64,000 nt of DNA from an uncultured Agathobacter sp. (GTDB lineage: Bacteria; Bacillota; Clostridia; Lachnospirales; Lachnospiraceae). The translations under genes were made by a program, and so were the position numbers. Shown here one piece after another: positions 8,874 to 17,352 of the stretch (position 1 is its first letter; each line of letters opens with the position of its first letter). Location of the stretch: the NCBI GenBank assembly GCA_934365945.1, contig CAKRNE010000003.1:124001-188000 (forward strand), given 5' to 3'. The notes under the pieces are model-generated. The model saw only the letters and a program-made list of their open reading frames with translations, did not search any database and was not told where the DNA came from.

Positions 8874-10085
8874 CTACTTGCTCATAGCAGCCGCTGTATG
8901 CTCAACATAAAGCTTCTGGATACCCTCAATCTCACCGAGTCCGTTAATCTGTGTATCGATTTTATCGAACTTTCCTGATGCCTTAAACTGTGAAAGCCAT
9001 GAATCATCATCACTTCCTGCCATATCATTGTTGGCATGGTCTCCTGCAACAACCATAAGCGGACGAAGAATGACGTTCTTGTAGCCGGCGGCTGACACCT
9101 TCTCAATTACAGACTCACATGATGTATCCTCAGGCTCACCCTCTACAGTTCCGATAAATACGTTGTCATAGCCCAAAGCTGTCATCTGGCTCTGCATCTG
9201 GCTGTATGAAATCTTTGCTGTATGGCTTGTTCCGTGTCCCATAAATACAAATGCTGTGCCCTCTTCCTTTGCAGCATCAAGGCTGTCATAGCCTGCCTTT
9301 TCCACAGCCTCTTTTGTAAGAATTTCTGCAACGGCCTTTTTATCCTCATTTACAGCTGTTGCATCACTTCCAACCTCACCAAGGAGTGGCTCTGCAATCT
9401 TTACAGACTCAAATTTATCCTTGTACTTCTCTACTGCCTCTGAAAGCTCATCGTACTCTGCTCCATGCATCAGATGTGTAGGCTGTACCACAAGATTCTT
9501 TACACCATTTTTGACCGCACGCTCAAGTGCCTGATCCATATTGTCAATCTTCTCGTCATCTCTTGCCTGTACATGATTGATGATAATCTGCGCTGTGAAG
9601 GCTCTTCTGACTGACCAGTCAGGATTTGCAGCTGCTATTGCATCCTCCACACCCTTGATATCAGCCACACGGCTGTCGTTGAAGGATGTACCAAAGCTTA
9701 CTACAAGAATCTCGTTCTCTCCGATATCATCCTGGTTTCTCGGATCATCCTTTGAGGCATCGCCTGTATCTCTGCCGAAATAGTCAGGATCTGCATTCTC
9801 ACCCTCTACAAGCTCCTTCTGTGCGTCTGTGAGCTTGTCCCAGGCCTCCTTAGCCTCCTTGCACTGTTTGTCTGTATCATCTGTTCTCTCCTGCACGTAG
9901 ATTGCATCGATTAAATCTGCCACATGCATTGCTGCCTCCTGATCTGCGTTTGCGCTTGTCTCACTCTCTGAAGCCTTAGATGCCTGTGTATTATTTTTAG
10001 CATCATCTGCCTTGCTGCCACAGCCTGTCACTGCTGTCATAGCCATAACTGCTGCCATCAGTACTACTACTAATTTCTTTTTCAT
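8874..10085 (-). CDS. cbiK: Exported CbiK-type cobaltochelatase-like lipoprotein
   Basis: A 403-residue protein with a lipoprotein signal peptide (VTGC, Cys22). A charged helical segment follows (about 52-95), containing AKEAWDKLTDAQKELV, a motif seen in cell-surface proteins. The full CbiK fold occupies 124-400. Family blocks include ILVVSFGTSFNDSR (126-139), QPTHLMHGAEYDEL (201-214, His204/His207), VFMGHGTSHTAKISYSQM (280-297, His284/His288) and PLMVVAGDHANNDMAG (342-357). CbiK inserts cobalt into sirohydrochlorin, normally in the cytoplasm; here the signal peptide puts it outside the membrane. It is the first gene after the cobalamin riboswitch. Known periplasmic CbiK forms exist in Desulfovibrio. 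Whether it chelates, dechelates or merely binds a tetrapyrrole is open. Confidence 0.85.
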   Translation of the reverse strand: MKKKLVVVLMAAVMAMTAVTGCGSKADDAKNNTQASKASESETSANADQEAAMHVADLIDAIYVQERTDDTDKQCKEAKEAWDKLTDAQKELVEGENADPDYFGRDTGDASKDDPRNQDDIGENEILVVSFGTSFNDSRVADIKGVEDAIAAANPDWSVRRAFTAQIIINHVQARDDEKIDNMDQALERAVKNGVKNLVVQPTHLMHGAEYDELSEAVEKYKDKFESVKIAEPLLGEVGSDATAVNEDKKAVAEILTKEAVEKAGYDSLDAAKEEGTAFVFMGHGTSHTAKISYSQMQSQMTALGYDNVFIGTVEGEPEDTSCESVIEKVSAAGYKNVILRPLMVVAGDHANNDMAGSDDDSWLSQFKASGKFDKIDTQINGLGEIEGIQKLYVEHTAAAMSK

Positions 10086-10164
10086 GTTTTCTCCTTTTCA
10101 TTCTCCTTGCAGCTGTTAAGCTGCATATGTTTTAAATATGTAGGACGAAAACACTTAAAGCGTC

Positions 10165-10201
10165 AAAATAAAAGCTCTTTGGACTATTATGTCAAAGAGC
10201 T
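10165..10201 (-). terminator. Intrinsic terminator between B12 riboswitch and cbiK
   Basis: On the minus strand AGCTCTTTG and CAAAGAGCT form a perfect 9-bp stem (10173-10181 with 10193-10201) around an 11-base loop, followed by TTTTATTTT. It lies about 110 bases after the aptamer and about 80 bases before the cbiK start. This is the position expected for the expression platform of a transcription-terminating riboswitch (inference). Confidence 0.85.
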
Positions 10202-10309
10202 ATACATGTCAAAATCCTTCTAATCCAGACTATACAGCTATCATAGCCTTGTCTGTAATTATAATTATTTCATCACGTACAGCCAGTTACTCGTGGCTTG
10301 AAACACTAT

Positions 10310-10480
10310 TGTTTCCGTACAACACAAAGGCAGGTCTCCCGGCTTATATATCATCGCTTCGGCCGTCTTCCCGGTTGCCCAGTGACCTCTCGGCCGTCAC
10401 TCCTTAATTACGGTGACGAGTTCGTACAGGATTTGCACCTGTTTCCCTTTTCACCGGAGCCAGCCTCACATCACTTGTCA
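10310..10480 (-). promoter_or_regulatory. Cobalamin riboswitch aptamer
   Basis: Read on the minus strand, the element contains the conserved early block GGTGAAAAGGGAA, then CAGGTGCAAATCCTG, a central GGTCACTGGGCAACCGGGAAG region and the B12 box GCCGGGAGACCTGCC near 10330-10345. All conserved cobalamin-aptamer landmarks appear in order and at usual spacing. It sits in the leader of cbiK, so adenosylcobalamin or a related corrinoid should reduce expression of the whole uptake and assembly operon. Confidence 0.95.
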
Positions 10481-10568
10481 TAAATCTGATAAAAATGCTT
10501 GTCTGCTCCGACACCTTTATGCTACATATTCAGTTTCTTTGCGCGCTGCTTACGCAATCGCCTGGATT

Positions 10569-10597
10569 ATTATATTACAACTTGTAACATTATTCAA
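10569..10597 (-). promoter_or_regulatory. Promoter for the B12-riboswitch operon
   Basis: Minus-strand TTGAAT (10597-10592) and TATAAT (10574-10569) are separated by exactly 17 bases. Transcription would start near 10562, giving a leader of about 475 bases that contains the complete riboswitch and terminator. Confidence 0.75.
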
Positions 10598-10633
10598 CAG
10601 ATTTTTAACTTTTGAAAACCTGCAATTTCTTAG

Positions 10634-11827
10634 TTATCCCATCAAAAACTGCGCCATGACATAATTTGCCACATCTCTTCCTCTTTCACTCAGGTATATG
10701 TGACCACCCTTTGCCACAAGCAGCTCCTGGCTCTTTAAGCCATCCATCGTATCCTTATAGATTGCATCGATGGAAATGCCAAAAGCCTTCTCGAAATTTT
10801 CTCTGGTGACTCCCTCATTCATCCGAAGCCCCAGAAACATAAATTCCTCCATCTGACCTTTTTTATCTATAACATCTGCTGATACATGCAGATTACTCTT
10901 AAAGATTTCCTCTCCGACATCGTGAATATTTCTGCAGCCTGACAGATAATCGTCAATGTCTGACGTATTTGTATATCTGACATTTTCTATGAGAGAGGCT
11001 GCCCCTATTCCGAGTCCAAGATAATTTTCCCTTGTCCAGTATCCGATATTGTGTCTGCACTCCATACCCTTTTTGGCATAGTTTGATATCTCATACTGTC
11101 TGTATCCGGCCTCCTTTAGCACCTCACGGCCGGCCCTTTCCATATCATAAAGCTCATCCTCATTAGGCAGAAACTCGGTTCTCATCCCCGCCTCCTGACG
11201 AACCATGTCAAACTTGTATTTCTCATAAAACGGTGTACCCTTTTCAACTATAAGCGAGTACGCTGAAATATGGTCAGGCTGAAGTCTTGTTATTTTGTTG
11301 ACGGTTTTTAAATAATGCTCTTTTTTCTGCTGTGGAAGACCATACATCAGGTCTACATTTATATTTTTAAAGCCGACATTTCTGGCAACCTCGTAGTTTG
11401 TCACAAACTGCTCAAAGGTATGTATACGTCCAAGCAGCTTAAGCTCATCGGCGTTAGCAGACTGAAGCCCGATAGAAAGTCTGTTGATACCTGCATCCCT
11501 GTAGCAAAGAAGCTTATCTCTTGATAGTGTGCCCGGATTGCATTCTATGGAAATCTCCGCATCCTCAGCCACATTGAAGCATTCAAAAACCCCCTCCATC
11601 AAAGCTGCCGTCCATTCCTCGTTCAGCCAGCTCGGCGTACCTCCGCCGATATAAACCGTAGACACCTGATAATCCCTCATCAAAGGACCATAAAATATCA
11701 TCTCAGCCATAAGCCCCTTGACATAGCGAAGCTGGGTTGCATCATCAGCCGGGAATGACAGGAAATCACAATATTCACATTTCTTAACACAAAAAGGTGT
11801 ATGAATATAAATTTCCAGATTTTTCAT
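10634..11827 (-). CDS. hemW: HemW-type radical SAM protein (coproporphyrinogen oxidase-like, haem chaperone)
   Basis: The protein begins MKNLEIYIHTPFCVKKCEYC, with the 4Fe-4S CxxxCxxC cysteines at 13, 17 and 20 followed directly by DF, as in HemW rather than true HemN. Other family features are YIGGGTPSWL near residue 70, the IECNPGTL motif, and the C-terminal HemN helical domain ending DVANYVMAQFL. HemW proteins bind haem and SAM and probably deliver haem; they are not proven coproporphyrinogen oxidases. I set the start at ATG 11827 because GGAG lies 11 bases upstream, while the earlier ATG is too close to it. The gene follows lepA by about 70 bases, the same neighbourhood as in Bacillus. 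Confidence 0.9.
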   Translation of the reverse strand: MKNLEIYIHTPFCVKKCEYCDFLSFPADDATQLRYVKGLMAEMIFYGPLMRDYQVSTVYIGGGTPSWLNEEWTAALMEGVFECFNVAEDAEISIECNPGTLSRDKLLCYRDAGINRLSIGLQSANADELKLLGRIHTFEQFVTNYEVARNVGFKNINVDLMYGLPQQKKEHYLKTVNKITRLQPDHISAYSLIVEKGTPFYEKYKFDMVRQEAGMRTEFLPNEDELYDMERAGREVLKEAGYRQYEISNYAKKGMECRHNIGYWTRENYLGLGIGAASLIENVRYTNTSDIDDYLSGCRNIHDVGEEIFKSNLHVSADVIDKKGQMEEFMFLGLRMNEGVTRENFEKAFGISIDAIYKDTMDGLKSQELLVAKGGHIYLSERGRDVANYVMAQFLMG

Positions 11828-11899
11828 ACTATCCATTTCTCCTATACTTATGCTCAAATGCCCTGCCCATGTCCGGCTCTAACGCATATTCCGACCGGA

Positions 11900-13711
11900 T
11901 TATTCCTCATCAAGCTTAAGAACACTCATAAATGCCTCCTGCGGTATCTCAACATTACCGACCTGACGCATTCTCTTCTTTCCTTCCTTCTGCTTCTCAA
12001 GCAGCTTCTTCTTACGCGAAATATCACCGCCATAGCACTTGGCAAGCACATCCTTGCGCAGCGCCTTGACAGTCTCTCTTGCTATGATTTTGCCGCCGAC
12101 TGCTGCCTGAATAGGTATCTCAAACAGATGTCTCGGTATCTCACCTTTGAGCTTCTCGCACATCTTACGGCCTCTTTCGTATGCACTCTCCTTGAACACG
12201 ATAAATGAAAGTGCATCAACCATCTCCTTATTGATTAAGATGTCAAGCTTGACGAGCTCTGAGCGCTCATAATCCTTCATCTCATAGTCAAACGAAGCAT
12301 ATCCGCGCGAGCGAGACTTTAAAGCATCAAAGAAATCATAGATAATCTCATTTAGAGGAAGGTCGTACTTTATGAGAGCACGCGTCTTTTCAATATACTC
12401 CATGCTGATATATACGCCTCGTCTCTCCTGACAAAGCTTCATAATCGCACCGACATAGTCGCTTGTGACCATAATCTCTGCAGACACATATGGCTCCTCC
12501 ATATACTCGATCTCTGACGGATCCGGCATATTGGAAGGGTTGGTCAGATCTATCACCTCACCGCTTGTCTTGTGAATCTTGTAAATAACACTAGGTGCTG
12601 TGGTAACGAGATCCAGATCAAACTCTCTCTCCAGTCTCTCTTGAATGATCTCCAGATGTAAAAGTCCAAGGAAGCCGCATCTGAAGCCAAAGCCAAGTGC
12701 CAGTGAGGTCTCAGGCTCAAACTGTAATGAAGCGTCATTGACCTGCAGCTTTTCAAGTGCATCCCTTAAATCAGGATACTTTGCACTGTCCGCAGGATAC
12801 AGACCACAGTAAACCATAGGATTGACCTTCTTATAGCCCGGAAGTGCCTCATCGCAAGGTCTGTCAACGAGCGTGACTGTATCACCCACGCGTGTATCCC
12901 TGACATTTTTGATACTGGCCGCAATATATCCAACCATGCCTGCTGACAGCTCGTCACACGGTATAAACTGGCCTGCGCCAAAATATCCCACCTCTGTAAC
13001 CACATCAGATGCACCTGTAGCCATCATCTTTATTGTGTCTCCCACCTTTACAGAGCCCTCTCTCAGGCGGCAGAAAATGATAACGCCCTTGTAGGAATCA
13101 TAGGTTGCGTCAAATATAAGTGCCTTAAGCGGAGCATCCTTATCCCCTGTCGGTGCAGGAATCTTTTTAACAATCTGCTCCAGCACATCCTCTATATTAA
13201 GACCTGTCTTTGCAGAAATGCGAGGTGCATCCATAGCCTCAATTCCGATGACATCCTCTATCTCCTGTGCCACCTCATCCGGGCGTGCACTCGGCAGATC
13301 CACCTTATTGATGACAGGAAATACATCCAAATCATGATCCAGTGCAAGGTAAACATTTGCAAGTGTCTGGGCCTCAACGCCCTGAGCCGCATCCACTACA
13401 AGTATGGCTCCGTCACACGCTGCAAGGCTCCTTGATACCTCATAGTTAAAATCCACGTGTCCGGGTGTATCTATCAGGTTAAAAATATACTCTTCTCCAT
13501 CCTTTGCAGTGTATATAATACGTACTGCCTGAGACTTGATCGTGATACCACGCTCTCTCTCAAGATCCATGTTGTCAAGCACCTGAGCCTGCATCTCCCT
13601 GCTGGTAAGTGTGCCTGTTTTCTCTATAATTCTGTCCGCAAGTGTAGATTTACCGTGATCAATATGGGCAATAATACAAAAATTGCGGATTTTGCTCTGA
13701 TCTATTGACAT
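11900..13711 (-). CDS. lepA: Elongation factor 4 (back-translocating ribosomal GTPase)
   Basis: A 603-residue translational GTPase acting on the ribosome. The G1 motif AHIDHGKST, switch region [18 protein letters not shown] (G3) and NKVDLPSA (G4) are present. They are followed by EF-G-like domains and the LepA-specific C-terminal domain with [25 protein letters not shown]. The start at ATG 13711 ([11 protein letters not shown]) has AGGAGG four bases upstream; the longer frame adds seven residues not typical of LepA. It lies between spoIIP and hemW on the same strand. Confidence 0.97.
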   Translation of the reverse strand: MSIDQSKIRNFCIIAHIDHGKSTLADRIIEKTGTLTSREMQAQVLDNMDLERERGITIKSQAVRIIYTAKDGEEYIFNLIDTPGHVDFNYEVSRSLAACDGAILVVDAAQGVEAQTLANVYLALDHDLDVFPVINKVDLPSARPDEVAQEIEDVIGIEAMDAPRISAKTGLNIEDVLEQIVKKIPAPTGDKDAPLKALIFDATYDSYKGVIIFCRLREGSVKVGDTIKMMATGASDVVTEVGYFGAGQFIPCDELSAGMVGYIAASIKNVRDTRVGDTVTLVDRPCDEALPGYKKVNPMVYCGLYPADSAKYPDLRDALEKLQVNDASLQFEPETSLALGFGFRCGFLGLLHLEIIQERLEREFDLDLVTTAPSVIYKIHKTSGEVIDLTNPSNMPDPSEIEYMEEPYVSAEIMVTSDYVGAIMKLCQERRGVYISMEYIEKTRALIKYDLPLNEIIYDFFDALKSRSRGYASFDYEMKDYERSELVKLDILINKEMVDALSFIVFKESAYERGRKMCEKLKGEIPRHLFEIPIQAAVGGKIIARETVKALRKDVLAKCYGGDISRKKKLLEKQKEGKKRMRQVGNVEIPQEAFMSVLKLDEE

Positions 13712-13774
13712 ATGTCCTCCTAATGCTTTCAATAACTCATCAAAGTTTATCAGATTTGTGAAATAAAGTCTATA

Positions 13775-14872
13775 TTATTTTAACACTTTATCGAGTATAT
13801 CTGCAAGAGGTTCCATGGCATTGTACGCTTCCTCCACGGTGTTTGTCTGCGCTCCGACCTCCACGAGCAGTGATCTGGGACACAGATGCATATTATACCT
13901 GTAGCCCTTTAAGTAAATGCGCCTTGCAAGCCCCGGATAATACTCATCTGCCATGAGCTGAAGCTGGAATGAAAATGCCAGATTGTCGCCCAGATACTGA
14001 TTGGGCAGACTATCAATTGCACCTCTTGCAGCGGTACGGCACAGCCCGTTAAAAAACATAATCTGTGCCATCGGCTTTCCGTCTATTGTCGTAGCAAGTC
14101 TTGTAGTCTCAGCCACTCCATCCCTGTGCAGATCTATAACAACCTTTATTGATGGGTTATCCTTTATAATTTTCGTAATTTCCGGAAGAGAGTTCGAGTA
14201 CGCGTGATCACGGTCATTTACATCATACTGTCCCTTGTGATGAAGCACTTTGTAGCCGTATTTATCAGTCAAAAGCTCACTGAGCCTGTCACCGATTCCT
14301 ACTACCGTAGCACTCTGTGAATTATCCGCAGAATCGCAGTAGCCCTCCTGTGAATGTGTATGATATATGAGTATGTCCGGTCCGTCTGCCGACCTTTCTA
14401 TCGACATGTTGCGTCCTAACAGATTGCTTTCACACAATTCGTCTGCTCCAATGTATGTGGTCTTGTCCACCTGGTAATAATTCTTTATCAGATTTTCAAA
14501 GCTCATATCCACCTGTGGCATATCCGGCTTGTTCTCCTTTGAAATATTTTGTGCTTCCCCTGCTTCCTTTACAGCTTCATCGACAGATGCAAGCTGGTCC
14601 GTGTCAGACATCATGTTATTCTTTGCACTGGCATTCTCATTTTCCATTGCCGCAAGCTCTTCATAGGTAAATATGCTTCCGGCTGTATCCTCATCCTCCA
14701 ATATATGCTCATCTGTATGCTCATTATCCTTTTCTTTATGGACGCATTTTGAACCTGAATATGTAAGTTCCGGAAGCTTTTCTTCCAGGAACCTTTTTCC
14801 AATACCGTCTCCGCAGAAAATCAGACACAGAATATATATTAAAGCAACAAGCATAATTAATTTCTTCTTCAT
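13775..14872 (-). CDS. spoIIP: Stage II sporulation protein P (SpoIIP-type amidase/endopeptidase)
   Basis: A 365-residue protein with an N-terminal membrane anchor (about 5-22), an acidic low-complexity linker (about 45-120) and the SpoIIP catalytic domain from about 150. Motifs include ILIYHTHSQEGY, KVVIDLHRDG and the late LLVEVGAQTNT, carrying the His and Glu residues expected to hold zinc. SpoIIP degrades septal peptidoglycan during engulfment with SpoIID and SpoIIM. It sits between gpr and lepA as in Bacillus. Its presence says the lineage has, or recently had, a sporulation programme. Confidence 0.93.
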   Translation of the reverse strand: MKKKLIMLVALIYILCLIFCGDGIGKRFLEEKLPELTYSGSKCVHKEKDNEHTDEHILEDEDTAGSIFTYEELAAMENENASAKNNMMSDTDQLASVDEAVKEAGEAQNISKENKPDMPQVDMSFENLIKNYYQVDKTTYIGADELCESNLLGRNMSIERSADGPDILIYHTHSQEGYCDSADNSQSATVVGIGDRLSELLTDKYGYKVLHHKGQYDVNDRDHAYSNSLPEITKIIKDNPSIKVVIDLHRDGVAETTRLATTIDGKPMAQIMFFNGLCRTAARGAIDSLPNQYLGDNLAFSFQLQLMADEYYPGLARRIYLKGYRYNMHLCPRSLLVEVGAQTNTVEEAYNAMEPLADILDKVLK

Positions 14873-14937
14873 GACACGTCTCCAATCCGAAAATGATAGT
14901 TACCATTTCAATTAATACTATGCTCGCGTGTGCCTCA

Positions 14938-15843
14938 TTATTCGTCACCATACTCATCATTCGAAAATGCCATATTTATGCCCTCAGATATCAGACCGCT
15001 AAGTTTCTTTACCTTTTCGTCTATATCCTTTGGTGTCACAAACATCCCGTTTAATTTTGGTGATAACATTTTTTTAGTATTATCCCTGCTTGCATTCACC
15101 GCATCCGAAACAATGGTGACGGCATCTATAACAGTCGGTATACCGATTGATATGACAGGAACGCCAAGATTTTCACAGTTTATGCCCTCTCTATGGTTAC
15201 CGACACCACTGCCCGGCACGATCCCTGTATCCGTAAGCTGGATTGTACAGCCAAGCCTTTTTGTACTTCTGGCCGCAAGAGCATCAATCGTCACCACAAA
15301 GTCAGGCTTTGTCTCTTTGACAACACCCTTTATTATCTCAAGACACTCCATCCCGGTCTGAGCCATCACTCCGGGAACAAGACCACATACACTGTTCACA
15401 TTTTCATTGCCAAAGGCATACCTTCCGTATTCCTTTACTATATGCCTTGTGATAAACAGATTGTCAACAGTTCTCGGTCCCAGCGCATCCGGCGTTACAT
15501 TTCTGTTGCCAAGTCCCACCACAATGACATGGTATATCTTTTTATCACATACACTTTTGACAAATTCTCTAAGCACTCTCGAAAGCTCCTTTGCCGCCAT
15601 GGCAAGACATTCCTCATCCTCTTCATTAATCTGCCCGGCTTCGATTGTTACGTATCTGCCCTTCGGTCTTCCTGTAGCCTTAACCGCGTTCTCTGTATCA
15701 ATCGTCACAACACTTACAACAATGCCGTTTTCAAGCTTTTTCTCACTGTATTTCACCCCTCTCATGTCAGAATTTGCTTTCTTAAGACTCTCCTGCGTCT
15801 CAACCGCCAGATCAGTTCTGATTGGACATCCTATTTCAGACAA
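14938..15843 (-). CDS. gpr: Spore germination protease GPR
   Basis: GPR degrades small acid-soluble spore proteins at germination and self-processes near its N-terminus. The self-cleavage-type sequence IRTDLAVE appears about eight residues in. Later landmarks are VIVVGLGNRNVTPDALGPR, GLVPGVMAQTGMECLEII and DFVVTIDALAARS (containing catalytic-site Asp). The frame can be opened further upstream at TTG 15873, but GGAGG stands nine bases before TTG 15843, so I choose that start (301 residues, beginning SEIGCPIRTDL after Met). The only start candidates are TTG codons. It is divergent from rpsT. Confidence 0.92.
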   Translation of the reverse strand: MSEIGCPIRTDLAVETQESLKKANSDMRGVKYSEKKLENGIVVSVVTIDTENAVKATGRPKGRYVTIEAGQINEEDEECLAMAAKELSRVLREFVKSVCDKKIYHVIVVGLGNRNVTPDALGPRTVDNLFITRHIVKEYGRYAFGNENVNSVCGLVPGVMAQTGMECLEIIKGVVKETKPDFVVTIDALAARSTKRLGCTIQLTDTGIVPGSGVGNHREGINCENLGVPVISIGIPTVIDAVTIVSDAVNASRDNTKKMLSPKLNGMFVTPKDIDEKVKKLSGLISEGINMAFSNDEYGDE

Positions 15844-15920
15844 ATCAATGCACCTCCACTGTATACTATTCAAAAAAACAGATATATGTTAATTTTTTGC
15901 AATTTTTTTTAAAATATGTA

Positions 15921-15949
15921 TTGACACAGCCTTAAGGTTGACATATTAT
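15921..15949 (+). promoter_or_regulatory. Promoter of rpsT
   Basis: TTGACA (15921-15926) and TATTAT (15944-15949) are 17 bases apart. It lies about 75 bases upstream of the rpsT start in the rpsT-gpr divergent region. Confidence 0.8.
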
Positions 15950-16024
15950 ATTCTAGTATGTTTGTGCCAAAGCGTCCGTGTCTGTTTTGGCATACATTAG
16001 ATTAAATATTTGGAGGTGTACGAG

Positions 16025-16288
16025 TTGGCTAACATTAAATCAGCAAAGAAAAGAATTTTAGTAACAGAGACAAAAGCTGCAAGAAATAAAGCAATCAAAT
16101 CAGGAGTTAAGACAGCAATCAAGAAGGTTGAGGCTGCTGTAGCTGCAAATGATAAGGCTGCTGCTGAGGCTGCATTAAAGGATGCAACTTCTGCTATCGC
16201 AAGCGCTGGTTCAAAGGGTATCTTCCACAAGAACAACGCAGCAAGAAAAGTTTCTCGTTTAACAAAGCTTGTTAACGGATTAGCTTAA
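16025..16288 (+). CDS. rpsT: 30S ribosomal protein S20
   Basis: An 87-residue basic protein beginning (M)ANIKSAKKRILVTETKAARN, with the late GIFHKNNAARKVSRLTKLVN typical of S20. The first codon is TTG at 16025, seven bases after a strong GGAGGT. An upstream in-frame ATG lies before that ribosome binding site and would add a foreign leader. E. coli rpsT also starts with UUG and is autoregulated through it, so the weak start may be functionally conserved. It is flanked by its own promoter and a strong terminator. Confidence 0.97.
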   Translation: MANIKSAKKRILVTETKAARNKAIKSGVKTAIKKVEAAVAANDKAAAEAALKDATSAIASAGSKGIFHKNNAARKVSRLTKLVNGLA

Positions 16289-16308
16289 TACTTTATAGCA
16301 ATAAATAT

Positions 16309-16350
16309 AAACCCCATCGGTGCCGTCATACCGATGGGGTTTATTTTATG
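16309..16350. terminator. Bidirectional intrinsic terminator between rpsT and holA
   Basis: A 13-bp perfect stem (16309-16321 with 16330-16342, core ACCCCATCGG) with an 8-base loop. Thymine-rich TTTATTTTAT follows on the plus strand, and adenines precede it for use on the minus strand. It ends the convergent rpsT and comEA-holA transcripts. Confidence 0.93.
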
Positions 16351-17352
16351 TCATTCTGCGTCCTTGTCTGTCATATCAGCAGAATACTTCACTATAAAAA
16401 GCTCTACTGCCATCTGATCATTCATCCGGCCTGTCTTCACAGCCTCCTCATAGGCCACTCCGTCCTTCACTGCACGCTTTAAATCATCAAGCGAATATGC
16501 CCTGCACTGTGCCTGATATTTTCGTACAGCCCACTCCGGGCATCCGGCCTTTGATGCGATATCCTTGTTGCCAAAGCCTTTATTGACCATGGCCTTTACT
16601 GTCATCAATATGTTGAACTGGCGTGAAATCAGATACATTATACGCATTGGTGGCTCCTTTAGAGCCAGAAGATCATAATACAGATCAAGCGCATGCTTCT
16701 TCTTGTGCGAGGCTATCGCATCAACCATCTCAAACACCTTATTTTGTGTCTGCTCCGTTGTGACCGCCTCAACATCTGACAGCTCAATCACAGCTTTATC
16801 CATACAATAGCAAATGAGCTTCTCCAGCTCTTTATCTATATTTTCCATATCTGTTCCGGTTTTGGCTATAAACTGATTGTAGGCAGCCTGGCTCATGCCC
16901 TTTCCCTCTTTTTTAATGCGCATGCCAATCCATCTGGCAAGGGTCTCATCCGTCTGTTCCTTGAACTCTACCGGATTACCGCATTTTGAGGCAGCCTTAT
17001 AGAGTTTAGAACGCTTATCGACACTTTCCTCAACAAATATAAAATGAGTGCTTTCCGGCGAATCCTTCAGATATTCACCAAGCTCATCCCCTGACTTTGA
17101 AAAAATTCCTGTATCCTCTATAAGAATAACTCTCCTATCCGCAAAAAACGGCAGTGTTTCAGCAAGATCTATGATTTCCTTCTGATTGATGCCATCGCCC
17201 TCGAACGAAGAAAAATTCATGCTGTCACCATCATTTACCATTGCTTTTATAAGCTTATCCCTATACTGCTTTATTAGATACCTTTCATTACCATACAAAA
17301 GATAAACCTTTTTAAAATCCATAGCCTTTATATCATTGTCTATTGTTTTCAT
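16351..17352 (-). CDS. holA: DNA polymerase III delta subunit (clamp-loader subunit)
   Basis: A 333-residue protein beginning MKTIDNDIKAMDFKKVYLLYGNERYLI, the typical HolA opening (hydrophobic strand followed by G-x-E). It has DSPESTHFIFVEESVDKRSKLYKA and a C-terminal collar-like domain with KEPPMRIMYLISRQFNIL. It opens the sliding clamp during loading. ATG 17352 is preceded by AGAGAG eight bases upstream; an earlier GTG at 17361 lacks a site. The start lies inside the end of comEC (20-base overlap), so translation is coupled. Confidence 0.9.
   Translation of the reverse strand: MKTIDNDIKAMDFKKVYLLYGNERYLIKQYRDKLIKAMVNDGDSMNFSSFEGDGINQKEIIDLAETLPFFADRRVILIEDTGIFSKSGDELGEYLKDSPESTHFIFVEESVDKRSKLYKAASKCGNPVEFKEQTDETLARWIGMRIKKEGKGMSQAAYNQFIAKTGTDMENIDKELEKLICYCMDKAVIELSDVEAVTTEQTQNKVFEMVDAIASHKKKHALDLYYDLLALKEPPMRIMYLISRQFNILMTVKAMVNKGFGNKDIASKAGCPEWAVRKYQAQCRAYSLDDLKRAVKDGVAYEEAVKTGRMNDQMAVELFIVKYSADMTDKDAE

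Noticed and set aside
10634..11827. Oxygen-independent coproporphyrinogen oxidase (true HemN)
   Set aside because: The cysteine motif is followed directly by DF, as in HemW, and no other haem-synthesis gene is nearby.
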